Assembly (NCBI RefSeq): GCF_900115905.1
Contig: NZ_FOYD01000004.1
Location: 1 to 64,000, forward strand
Direction: 5' to 3'
DNA length: 64,000 nt
Origin: Halopseudomonas formosensis
GTDB lineage: Bacteria; Pseudomonadota; Gammaproteobacteria; Pseudomonadales; Pseudomonadaceae
Made by a program: the position numbers and the translations under genes. This document shows, one piece after another, positions 1-6,856 of the stretch (position 1 is the stretch's first letter; each line of letters begins with the position of its first letter). The notes beneath the pieces are model-generated. The model ran no database searches, was not told where the DNA came from, and saw only the letters and a list, made by a program, of their open reading frames with translations.

Positions 1-83
1 CACATGGAGGCCGGATATACGACAGACAACCTGCTCTTGTCATTGACTGTTGAATGCCTTGCAATGAGGGAGGAGACCATATA
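1..83 (+). mobile_element. 3' end of a second IS1111-type element (cut by window start)
   Basis: These bases closely match, in inverted orientation, the transposase-distal end of the complete element at 809-2204. They include the 12-bp terminal repeat GGAGGAGACCAT (69-80) followed by the same 3-bp tip ATA (81-83). The transposase of this copy would lie upstream of the window and read on the plus strand. The two copies agree nearly base for base except in a short block near 37-55, where they differ in sequence and by 2 bp in length, so this end is probably non-coding. The flank starting at 84 is the same repeat sequence that borders the complete copy. Confidence 0.75.
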
Positions 84-167
84 CGTCCCTCCCAGGCACT
101 CCGGCGGCGACGTCTTTCCCGGGAACGTCGAGCACCAGCTCGATGAGGGGGTTGCAGTGCAGCGGCG
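84..167. repeat. Extragenic palindromic repeat interrupted by the IS end
   Basis: This stretch between the IS end and the ogt stop codon is one unit of the dispersed palindromic repeat family described at 2205. It holds the hairpin GTCGAGCACCAGCTCGAT at 127-144 and the shoulder CGTCCCTCCCAGG at 84-96, which is the reverse complement of the sequence left of the complete IS. No gene is seen here. Confidence 0.8.
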
Positions 168-704
168 CTAGGCGCCGCTTCCTGCCGCCAGCTCCCGCTC
201 CAGCTCGATCAGCCTGAGCTTTCTGTCCACACCCCAGCGATAGCCCGAAATGCCTCCATCGCTGCGCAGCACCCGGTGGCAGGGTACGACCATGGCCAGC
301 GGGTTGGCCGCGCAGGCGCCGGCCACGGCGCGTACTGCGGCGGGGTTGCCGACCCGTCTGGCCAGCTCGGTATAGGTGATGGTCTGACCGGCCGGGATGC
401 GTGACAGCTCCGCCCAGACCCTCTTCTGGAATTCACTGCCGCGGGCCGCCAGCGGGCGTTGCAGTTGCAGCCGGCCCAGCGGGTGATCCACATAGGCCAG
501 CAGGGCCTGCATGTCCTGTTCCAGATCTTTACTGTCCTGCTTCAGCGTTGTGCTTGGAAAACGCTGCTGCAGGTCTGCGACCATGGCGGCGTCCTCATCC
601 CCCAGCAGAATGGCCGCTACCCCATCATCGGAGACCGCCAGCAGCAACCCGCCGAAGCGGCAATGGCCGGTGGTAAAACGCAGATGCTCGGGCAGGGTTT
701 TCAT
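168..704 (-). CDS. ogt: Methylated-DNA--protein-cysteine methyltransferase
   Basis: This 178-residue protein repairs O6-alkylguanine by moving the alkyl group onto its own cysteine, a suicide reaction in the cytoplasm. The active site is VVPCHRV with the acceptor Cys at residue 142, preceded by the DNA-binding helix-turn-helix around 100-130 (TYTELARRVGNPAAVRAVAGA). The N-terminal part (CRFGGLLLAVSDDGVAAILLGD) resembles the C-terminal half of Ada, so it could also be called an Ada-type alkyltransferase without the Ada N-terminal domain. It stands alone and is bracketed by two inverted IS1111-type ends and two copies of the extragenic repeat. The family call is secure; the exact symbol is less so. 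Confidence 0.92.
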   Translation of the reverse strand: MKTLPEHLRFTTGHCRFGGLLLAVSDDGVAAILLGDEDAAMVADLQQRFPSTTLKQDSKDLEQDMQALLAYVDHPLGRLQLQRPLAARGSEFQKRVWAELSRIPAGQTITYTELARRVGNPAAVRAVAGACAANPLAMVVPCHRVLRSDGGISGYRWGVDRKLRLIELERELAAGSGA

Positions 705-808
705 GGCAGCTCCGGGAAAATGATCTCCGACCAGTGTAGGGCCATGGGATAGCGACGACCAGCCCCGGGAGGGAGCGACATCGCCGCCGCAGAGCCCTGG
801 GAGGGACG
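705..808. repeat. Left half of the repeat unit split by the IS
   Basis: The stretch upstream of ogt carries, from about 766, the shoulder of the 144-bp repeat unit, including CCCTGGGAGGGACG at 795-808. Joined to base 2205 it restores a complete palindromic unit, so base 808 is the inferred left insertion boundary. The first 60 bases must hold the ogt promoter; no clear -35/-10 pair is seen. Confidence 0.75.
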
Positions 809-811
809 TAT

Positions 812-823
812 ATGGTCTCCTCC
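812..823 (-). repeat. Subterminal inverted repeat, transposase 3' side
   Basis: ATGGTCTCCTCC on the plus strand, the exact reverse complement of 2186-2197. It sits 3 bp inside the inferred element end, and the same 12-mer closes the second element copy at 69-80. Confidence 0.8.
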
Positions 824-1083
824 CTCATTGCAAGGCATCAGCTTTGATGGCAAGAGCAGGTTGTCTGTCGTATATCCGGCCTCAGTGTGCAGCACAGTGC
901 TGCGGGCCTCGATGAGCAGTCGCCACGTATCGTCCTTATCGAGCTCGCGGCCTGTATGACCATGACCCTCCTCAGGTTTTCGATACATCGGTTTGACCTG
1001 TATTACCACCATCTGCTGATTGCCTTCGCAACCTGGGGGAGTGCGTTACCTCTTGGTTAGATCGAGTGTGTGGCTGCTGCGCT
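824..1083 (-). ncRNA. Candidate seek/bridge guide RNA region of the IS
   Basis: IS1111-group elements are known to transcribe a structured guide RNA from the non-coding region behind the transposase, which directs insertion by pairing with target and donor DNA. Here that region is about 260 bp and has no convincing coding content. On the minus strand at 930-937 it carries AAGGACGA, which matches the target repeat across the exact insertion point (..AAGGACG/AGC..). An 8-base match in a region this size could be chance. The RNA ends and fold cannot be set by eye; only the locus is proposed. Confidence 0.45.
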
Positions 1084-2106
1084 TCAGGCCGCAATGGCTT
1101 GGTATGGTTGCCCTCGAACCACTACTGCCCAGCCGATGCGTGCCAGCTTGTTGGCCAGTGCCACGACTGCCTTGTTGTAGCCTCGTCGCTCGATCAGGCT
1201 GCAAACCCAGCGACTTGGTCTGTCGTCACGCTCTTTGGCGTAACGGGCAACGGCTCTGGCGCCATGCACTAGCAGCGCCCTGAGGTGTCTATCCCCACGC
1301 TTGCTGATACCGCCGAGCACAGTCTTACCGCCAGTGCTGTACTGCTTGGGTACCAGCCCGAGAGCCGCAGCCACATCACGACCGCAACGGAACTGCTGGC
1401 CACTCCCTAGCCGGCCATAGAAGGCGCTGCTGACGATAGGGCCGTAGCCCGGCACGCTCATCAAGCGCTGACAGGCTTCGTTTTCTGCGGCCTTGGTTTT
1501 GATTTCGCGTTCGTACCAAGCGAGCTCCTGCTCCAGCGCGATGAACAGCTGATACTGTCGGCCCAGCAGGCCCCGCAGGCGCCATGGCTGGCCGTTCTGC
1601 GCATCTTCCAACTGTGCGATGACCGCCTGCCTGAAGCGGTGCTTACCCTCAGGCAGATCCACGCCGTGCTCTGCGAGCAAGGCTCGAGTCCGGTTGATCA
1701 ACCCCGTCTGTTCAGTCACCAGCGCTTGGCGCAGACGATGCAGGCTCTGGTCCAGCTGCTGATCGACCGTCTTGATCTCAACGCAACGAATACGGCCATG
1801 CTGAACCGCCTCAGCAATGGCAAGCGCGTCGTTGTGATCGTTCTTCTGGCCACGCAGGTAGGCTTTGACATGCTGTGCTGGCAACAGCTGCACACCATGA
1901 CCCAACGCGCGTATCTCCCTGGCCCAGTGGTGCGCGCCGGAGCAAGCCTCCATGCCAACGACAGCCCCCGGATGATTGGCCAGAAATGACAGCACCTCAT
2001 GGCGGCGAAGCTTCTTGCGCCGAGGTGGTTTGCCAGAGCCATCAAGGGCGGCAACGAAGAAAACGTGCTTTGCCAGGTCGATGCCAATTGTCATAGATTG
2101 GTTCAT
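1084..2106 (-). CDS. IS110-family (IS1111 group) DEDD transposase
   Basis: This 340-residue recombinase has the RuvC-like DEDD domain at the N-terminus: Asp10 (GIDLAKHVF), Glu53 (GMEACSGAHHW) and Asp90/Asp93 (KNDHNDA). The C-terminal transposase domain follows, with PGYGPIVSSAFYGRLG and then YSTGGKTVLGGISKRGD, which carries the expected serine. The ATG at 2106 was chosen over an upstream in-frame start because it is preceded by AGGAGGAGA and matches usual IS1111 starts (GIDLAKHVF near residue 10). The gene looks intact. A copy of the element's terminal 12-mer overlaps its ribosome binding site and ATG (2105-2116). Confidence 0.95.
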   Translation of the reverse strand: MNQSMTIGIDLAKHVFFVAALDGSGKPPRRKKLRRHEVLSFLANHPGAVVGMEACSGAHHWAREIRALGHGVQLLPAQHVKAYLRGQKNDHNDALAIAEAVQHGRIRCVEIKTVDQQLDQSLHRLRQALVTEQTGLINRTRALLAEHGVDLPEGKHRFRQAVIAQLEDAQNGQPWRLRGLLGRQYQLFIALEQELAWYEREIKTKAAENEACQRLMSVPGYGPIVSSAFYGRLGSGQQFRCGRDVAAALGLVPKQYSTGGKTVLGGISKRGDRHLRALLVHGARAVARYAKERDDRPSRWVCSLIERRGYNKAVVALANKLARIGWAVVVRGQPYQAIAA

Positions 2107-2197
2107 GGTCTCCTCCTGTCTCCGTTCGGTTCCAGTAGATGCATAGCATCTATCTCTTGGCGCATCGACGCCGTAGAAGGGAGAGGGAGGAGACCAT
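2105..2197 (-). promoter_or_regulatory. Start-site-sequestering inverted repeat of the transposase
   Basis: The 12 bases covering the Shine-Dalgarno and ATG (2105-2116) are perfectly complementary to the terminal repeat at 2186-2197. A transcript entering from outside the element would contain both arms and could bury the start site in a 12-bp stem. A transcript starting between 2117 and 2185 would lack the outer arm. A separate perfect hairpin, TAGATGC-ATA-GCATCTA, lies at 2136-2152 inside the loop. The pairing is seen; the control role is inferred from similar read-through protection in other insertion sequences. Confidence 0.55.
2186..2197 (-). repeat. Subterminal inverted repeat, transposase 5' side
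   Basis: GGAGGAGACCAT on the plus strand, 7 bp inside the inferred element end at 2204. It is an exact inverted partner of 812-823. Confidence 0.8.
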
Positions 2198-2204
2198 CTC
2201 ATCA

Positions 2205-2565
2205 AGCACCAGCTCGTCCACGGGTGCAGCACCCCTGTGCCACGCCAACACTCTCATCGAGCTGGTGCTCGACGTTCCCAGGAACGACGTTCCCGGAGGT
2301 GACGTCCCCGGGAGCGACATCGCCGCCACAGCGCCCTGGGAAGGACGAGCACCAGCTCGTCCACGGGGTGCAGCACCCCTGCGCCACACCACCACTCACA
2401 TCGAGCTGGTACTCGACGTTCCCAGGAACGACGTTCCCGGAGGTGACGTCCCCGGGAGCGACATCGCCGCCACAGCGCCCTGGGAAGGACGAGCACCAGC
2501 TCGTCCACGGGGTGCAGCACCCCTGTGCCACACCAACACTCACATCGAGCTGATACTCGACGCGT
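2205..2565. repeat. Tandem array of extragenic palindromic repeats (144-bp unit)
   Basis: The array has the hairpin GACGAGCACCAGCTCGTC (7-bp stem, ACCA loop) at about 2202, 2344 and 2488, a period of 144 bp. Each alternates with an oppositely oriented hairpin ATCGAGCTGGTGCTCGAC or a variant at 2255, 2400 and 2543. Between them lie GC-rich shoulders containing GACGTTCCC and GCGACATCGCCGCC. This is the layout of a BIME: paired REP-like palindromes in opposite orientation. Spurious open frames through it give repetitive peptides and are not genes. The first unit is the one split by the IS. Confidence 0.85.
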
Positions 2566-2583
2566 CCGAAAGCCGCACTTCAA

Positions 2584-2614
2584 TTGACCCTGACATCATG
2601 GCAAGGTCTACTCT
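2584..2614 (+). promoter_or_regulatory. CueR/MerR-type promoter of copA
   Basis: TTGACC (2584-2589) and TACTCT (2609-2614) are separated by 19 bp, the overlong spacer typical of promoters untwisted by MerR-family activators. The spacer holds an imperfect dyad, GACCCTGAC-ATCAT-GGCAAGGTC, close to CueR operators of copper exporters. It ends 33 bp before the copA ATG. No cueR gene lies in the window. Confidence 0.75.
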
Positions 2615-2647
2615 TTCCCCATCGTCAGTTCCACAACAGGGTGCCCG

Positions 2648-5125
2648 ATGACTCTCTCCGCCAGCCGCATGCAATCCGCCAGCCTCAGCCTGCCGATCGA
2701 GGGCATGACCTGCGCCTCCTGCGTGCGCCGGGTGGAGAAGGCGCTGGCCGGGGTCGAAGGTGTCGAGTCGGTGGCGGTGAATCTGGCGACCGAGCGGGCG
2801 GACATCCGTGCCGCCGCGGCGCTGGATACCACCGCACTGGTGCAGGCGGTGGAGAAGGCCGGCTACCGGGTACCGGCTGCCACAACCGAGCTGGCAGTAC
2901 GGAACATGAGCTGCGCCTCCTGTGTCGGCCGGGTCGAGCGGGTGCTCAGGGCGGTGCCCGGGGTGACCGGGGTGGCGGTGAATCTGGCCACCGAGCGGGC
3001 CAGCGTCCAGGGTGTGGCCAGTGAACAGGCGCTGCTGGATGCCATCAGCCGGGCCGGCTATCCCGGGCAGTTGCTGGGTGAGGCGAGCGCTGAAGTCGAT
3101 GCCGCCCGCAGGGAGGGCGAGCGCCGGGCGCTGTGGCGTGACCTGCTGACTGCCGCAGTACTGACCCTGCCGGTGTTCGTCATTGAAATGGGCTCGCACC
3201 TGATTCCCGGCATGCATCACCTGGTGGACCGCACCATCGGCATGCAGAACAGCTGGTACCTGCAGTTCGTGCTGACCAGTCTGCTGCTCATCCTGCCGGG
3301 GCGGCGCTTCTACCAGCAGGGCATACCGGCGCTGCTGCGCCTGGCTCCGGACATGAACTCGCTGGTGGCGGTGGGCACGGCGGCGGCCTATGGCTACTCG
3401 CTGGTGGCGACCTTCCTGCCGGCGCTGCTGCCCTCCGGGACGGTCAACGTCTATTACGAAGCGGCGGCGGTCATCATCACCCTGATCCTGCTGGGCCGCT
3501 ATCTGGAGGCCCGCGCACGGGGGCGTACCTCCGAGGCGATCCAGCGGCTGGTCGGGCTGCAGCCCAGGGTGGCCCATGTGCAGCGGGATGGGCAGCTGGT
3601 CGATGTGCCGGTGACCGAGGTGCAGACCGGCGATCTGCTCGAGGTCAGACCGGGGGAACGTATCCCGGTGGACGGTGAGCTGCTTGATGGCCGCAGCTAT
3701 GTGGACGAGTCGATGATCACCGGCGAGCCGGTGCCGGTGGAAAAGACCCCGGGCAGCCAGCTGGTCGGCGGCACCGTGAACCAGACCGGGGCCTTCATCC
3801 TGCGCGCCACTGCCGTGGGTGGGCAGACGGTGCTGGCGCAGATCATCCGTCTGGTAGAGCAGGCCCAGGGCTCCAAGCTGCCGATCCAGGCGGTGGTCGA
3901 CAGGGTCACCATGTGGTTCGTGCCGGCGGTGATGGGGGCGGCCCTGTTGACCTTTCTGGTCTGGCTGCTGGTCGGTCCGCAGCCGGCGCTGACCTTTGCG
4001 CTGGTCAATGCGGTGGCGGTGCTGATCATCGCCTGTCCCTGCGCCATGGGCTTGGCCACGCCGACCTCGATCATGGTCGGCACCGGGCGGGGCGCCGAGC
4101 TGGGTGTGCTGTTCCGCAAGGGCGAGGCACTGCAACTGCTCAGGGATGCCGCTGTGGTGGCGGTGGACAAGACCGGCACCCTGACCCAAGGGCATCCGGT
4201 GCTCACCGATCTGGAGCTGGCCGAGGGATTTGACCGGGCGGCAGTATTGGCGCTGGTCGCGGCGGTGGAGTCGCGCTCGGAACACCCCATTGCCCGGGCG
4301 ATAGTCGAGGCCGCCGTGGAGGAGGGGCTCAGCCTGCCGGAATTGACGGATTTCGAATCGGTGACCGGCATGGGCGTGCGCGCCCGTGCGCAGGGGCGGC
4401 AGGTGCAGGTTGGCGCTGACCGCTACATGCGTGAGCTGGGGCTGGATGTGGCGGTGTTTGCCGATACCGCCGGGCGCCTGGGCCGCGAGGGCAAGTCGCC
4501 GCTGTATGCGGCAGTGGACGGGCATCTGGCGGCCATCCTCGCCGTGGCTGACCCGATCAAGTCCGGCACCCCGGAGGCGATCGGGGCGCTGCACCGGCTC
4601 GGGCTCAGGGTGGCGATGATCACCGGCGACAACCAGATCACCGCCCGCGCCATCGCCGACCGGTTGGGCATCGACGAGGTGATTGCCGAGGTGCTGCCCG
4701 AGGGCAAGGTCGAGGCGGTGCGTCGGCTCAAGGCCGAGCATGGCCGGCTGGCCTTTGTCGGCGACGGCATCAACGACGCCCCGGCACTGGCCGAGGCGGA
4801 TGTGGGGCTGGCCATAGGCACGGGCACCGACGTGGCCATGGAGGCGGCGGATGTGGTGCTGATGTCCGGCGACCTGCGCGGCGTACCCACCGCCATTGCC
4901 CTGTCCCGGGCCACCATAGGCAATATCCGCCAGAACCTGTTCTGGGCCTTTGCCTACAACACGGCACTCATCCCCGTAGCCGCCGGAGTGCTCTATCCCG
5001 CCTTCGGTCTACTGCTGTCCCCCATGTTCGCCGCCGGCGCCATGGCCCTGTCCAGTGTCTTCGTGCTCGGCAACGCCCTGCGCCTGCGGCGCTTTGGAAA
5101 GAGCGGGCAGCTCACAGTGGCGTAG
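2648..5125 (+). CDS. copA: Cu(+)-exporting P1B-type ATPase
   Basis: This 825-residue inner-membrane pump uses ATP to export Cu(I) from the cytoplasm. Two N-terminal heavy-metal domains are seen, with MTCASC at 20-25 and MSCASC at about 87-92. They are followed by membrane helices, the TGEP actuator loop, the metal-translocating CPC at 463-465, the phosphorylation motif DKTGT (Asp507), the SEHP motif and the hinge MITGDN...GDGIND. The CPC with two CxxC domains makes copper or silver far more likely than zinc or cadmium. The ATG at 2648 is used; an in-frame ATG 21 bp later is possible. It is a single-gene unit behind a CueR-type promoter. Confidence 0.95.
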   Translation: MTLSASRMQSASLSLPIEGMTCASCVRRVEKALAGVEGVESVAVNLATERADIRAAAALDTTALVQAVEKAGYRVPAATTELAVRNMSCASCVGRVERVLRAVPGVTGVAVNLATERASVQGVASEQALLDAISRAGYPGQLLGEASAEVDAARREGERRALWRDLLTAAVLTLPVFVIEMGSHLIPGMHHLVDRTIGMQNSWYLQFVLTSLLLILPGRRFYQQGIPALLRLAPDMNSLVAVGTAAAYGYSLVATFLPALLPSGTVNVYYEAAAVIITLILLGRYLEARARGRTSEAIQRLVGLQPRVAHVQRDGQLVDVPVTEVQTGDLLEVRPGERIPVDGELLDGRSYVDESMITGEPVPVEKTPGSQLVGGTVNQTGAFILRATAVGGQTVLAQIIRLVEQAQGSKLPIQAVVDRVTMWFVPAVMGAALLTFLVWLLVGPQPALTFALVNAVAVLIIACPCAMGLATPTSIMVGTGRGAELGVLFRKGEALQLLRDAAVVAVDKTGTLTQGHPVLTDLELAEGFDRAAVLALVAAVESRSEHPIARAIVEAAVEEGLSLPELTDFESVTGMGVRARAQGRQVQVGADRYMRELGLDVAVFADTAGRLGREGKSPLYAAVDGHLAAILAVADPIKSGTPEAIGALHRLGLRVAMITGDNQITARAIADRLGIDEVIAEVLPEGKVEAVRRLKAEHGRLAFVGDGINDAPALAEADVGLAIGTGTDVAMEAADVVLMSGDLRGVPTAIALSRATIGNIRQNLFWAFAYNTALIPVAAGVLYPAFGLLLSPMFAAGAMALSSVFVLGNALRLRRFGKSGQLTVA

Positions 5126-5255
5126 CGCGCCTGCGCTACGCCCATCCCCCCATCAAGCTGCTGCTCGACGTTCCGGGGCGCGGCGTCGCTGCCCATCCGG
5201 GCCGGATTCTTCCCGAGGCCAGTCCCATCGGGGCCTGCGCAGGACTCCGCTTTTA
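5126..5255. repeat. Degenerate single repeat unit between copA and the arc operon
   Basis: The intergenic stretch contains one decayed half of the extragenic palindrome, ATCAAGCTGCTGCTCGAC (5152-5169) followed by GTTCC. This places another family member just downstream of a gene. No coding sequence or clear terminator is seen. Confidence 0.6.
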
Positions 5256-5303
5256 TTGACCCATGTCATGGTGTTCCCGCCAGCCAGGTCTATGCTGGGG
5301 ATA
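5256..5303 (+). promoter_or_regulatory. Anr/FNR-type promoter of the arginine deiminase operon
   Basis: TTGAC-CCAT-GTCAT (5256-5269) resembles the Anr/FNR site TTGAT-N4-ATCAA and is centred at 5262.5. A -10 element TATGCT lies at 5291-5296, giving a start near 5303-5304. The site centre is therefore about -41.5, the class II activator position. In Pseudomonas, Anr drives arcDABC at low oxygen, which fits the genes downstream. Confidence 0.7.
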
Positions 5304-5400
5304 AAGAACTCCCAGCCAGGTCGCGCTGGCTGACCGATATATCCCGGCTTTGCAGTCGCAGGCAGTCTTCGGTGAGGCCCAAGGGCAAGGAGAAATGACA

Positions 5401-6846
5401 ATGAATGAAGGACAAGTAAAACAACAGGATACGGAAGATGTGCTGGCAAGCCGATTTCCGACAGCCTACACCGTCCTGTTTCTGCTGATCGCCGTTGTCG
5501 CGGCGCTGACCTGGGTCATTCCCGCCGGCCAGTACGAGCGGGTGATGAACGAGGAGATCGAGCGCGAGGTGGCGATCCCCGGTACCTACCAGCTGGTCGA
5601 GCCCAGCCCCCAGGGCTTTGTCGACGTCATGCTGGCACCCACCGCCGGTTTCTACGACCCCGACAGCTATGCCGCCAACGCCATCGATGTGGCCCTGTTC
5701 GTGCTCTTTCTCGGTGGTTTTCTCGGGGTGGTCAACGCCACCGGCGCCATAGACACCGGCGTCAAGAGCGTCATGCAGCGTCTCAAGGGCCGGGAGATAT
5801 GGATGATCCCCATCCTCATGGTACTGTTTGCAATAGGCGGTACCACCTACGGCATGGCCGAGGAAACCCTGGCCTTCTACATCATCCTCATCCCGATCAT
5901 CATCGCCGCCGGTTATGATGCGGTCACCGGGGTCGCCATCATCCTGATCGGTTCCGGCGTAGGTGTGCTGGGTTCCACCATCAACCCCTTCGCCACCGTC
6001 ATTGCCTCCAACGCAGCGAACATCCCCTTTACCGACGGCATGATGCTGCGCATGGTGCTGCTGATCGGCGGGCTCGCCATCTGCATTGCCTATGTCATGC
6101 GCTATGCCGCGCGGGTCAAGGCTGACCCGTCCCGTTCGGCGGTGGCCAGGCAGCTCGAAGCCCATCGTCAGCTGTTTCTCAGCGGTCATGACGACCTGGA
6201 AGCGGTGCGCCTGACCATGACCCAGAAGATAGTGCTGGTCATCTTTGCCCTGACCTTCGTGGTCATGATCTGGGGCGTCTCCTCCCAGGGCTGGTGGATG
6301 GCCAATATGGGCGCGCTGTTTCTGGGTGCCGCCATCGTCATCGGCCTGGTTGGTCGGCTGGGCGAGAAGCGGCTGACCGGCAGCTTTGTCGATGGCGCAC
6401 GGGACCTGCTCGGCGTGGCGCTGGTGGTCGGTCTGGCCCGCGGGATCGTGGTGATCATGGAGCAGGGCATGATCGCCGACACCATATTGCACAGCGCCGA
6501 GAACAGCCTCGGCGGCCTGTCGGAGCTGGCCTTCATCAATCTCATGTTCTGGATCGAGATCGGCATGAGCTTCTTCGTACCCTCGTCCTCCGGACTGGCG
6601 GTACTGTCGATGCCCATTCTGGCGCCGCTGGCGGACTTTGCCAGCGTCGATCGGGATCTGGTGGTGACCGCCTACCAGTCCGCCAACGGATTGGTGAACC
6701 TGATCAACCCGACCTTCGCGGTGGTGATTGGAGGCCTGGCCATTGCCCGGGTGTCCTATGATCGCTGGCTGGTCTTCATCTGGCCGCTGCTGCTGATTCT
6801 TTCCCTGTTCATCACTCTGGTGATCAGCCTGGGCACTTTCCTGTGA
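5401..6846 (+). CDS. YfcC/DcuC-family membrane carrier in the ArcD position
   Basis: This roughly 481-residue integral membrane protein has about a dozen hydrophobic segments and the conserved AIGGTTYGMAEETLAFY, STINPF and SFFVPSSSGLA motifs of the YfcC family (C4-dicarboxylate anaerobic carrier superfamily). It opens an arcDABC-ordered operon, so it is probably the arginine-ornithine exchanger, although Pseudomonas ArcD is an unrelated APC-type antiporter. Of two adjacent ATGs, 5401 has the better spacing (8 bp) from AAGGAG; 5395 is only 2 bp away. It ends 10 bp before arcA. Family membership is clear; the substrate is inferred from context. Confidence 0.85.
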   Translation: MNEGQVKQQDTEDVLASRFPTAYTVLFLLIAVVAALTWVIPAGQYERVMNEEIEREVAIPGTYQLVEPSPQGFVDVMLAPTAGFYDPDSYAANAIDVALFVLFLGGFLGVVNATGAIDTGVKSVMQRLKGREIWMIPILMVLFAIGGTTYGMAEETLAFYIILIPIIIAAGYDAVTGVAIILIGSGVGVLGSTINPFATVIASNAANIPFTDGMMLRMVLLIGGLAICIAYVMRYAARVKADPSRSAVARQLEAHRQLFLSGHDDLEAVRLTMTQKIVLVIFALTFVVMIWGVSSQGWWMANMGALFLGAAIVIGLVGRLGEKRLTGSFVDGARDLLGVALVVGLARGIVVIMEQGMIADTILHSAENSLGGLSELAFINLMFWIEIGMSFFVPSSSGLAVLSMPILAPLADFASVDRDLVVTAYQSANGLVNLINPTFAVVIGGLAIARVSYDRWLVFIWPLLLILSLFITLVISLGTFL

Positions 6847-6856
6847 GGGTTGAGGC

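Larger units (their letters stand above)
809..2204 (-). mobile_element. Complete IS110-family element, IS1111 group
   Basis: The element is about 1396 bp and encodes one DEDD transposase on the minus strand. Perfect 12-bp subterminal inverted repeats lie at 812-823 and 2186-2197, with a 3-bp tip outside one and a 7-bp tip outside the other. Subterminal repeats with short unequal tips and no target duplication are, as I recall, features of the IS1111 group. The boundaries were set by rejoining 795-808 with 2205-2220, which gives an uninterrupted repeat identical in layout to the units at 2344 and 2488. The long non-coding part (809-1083) is on the 3' side of the transposase, as in IS1111 and unlike classical IS110. 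Confidence 0.85.

Noticed and set aside
84-808. ogt as cargo of a defined composite transposon
   Set aside because: The two IS ends and ogt fit the idea, but only one full element is visible and both insertions are explained by target-specific entry into repeats that already flank ogt.
701-1012. 103-codon minus-strand open frame at the left end of the IS
   Set aside because: It lies mostly in the non-coding end of the element. The frame is not kept between the two copies (2-bp length difference), and its tail runs into the palindromic repeat.
2205-2565. CRISPR array
   Set aside because: The units are 144 bp with conserved interiors and no short repeat/unique spacer pattern, and no cas genes are present.
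1999-2651. Open frames through the repeat array with repetitive peptides (ELVLDVPRND and similar)
   Set aside because: The frames exist only because the 144-bp unit is a multiple of three; the DNA palindromes, not the peptide, are conserved across loci.
2540-4741. 733-codon frame antisense to copA
   Set aside because: It is a high-GC shadow frame, rich in His, Gln and Arg, with no domain; copA on the other strand has all P-type ATPase motifs.
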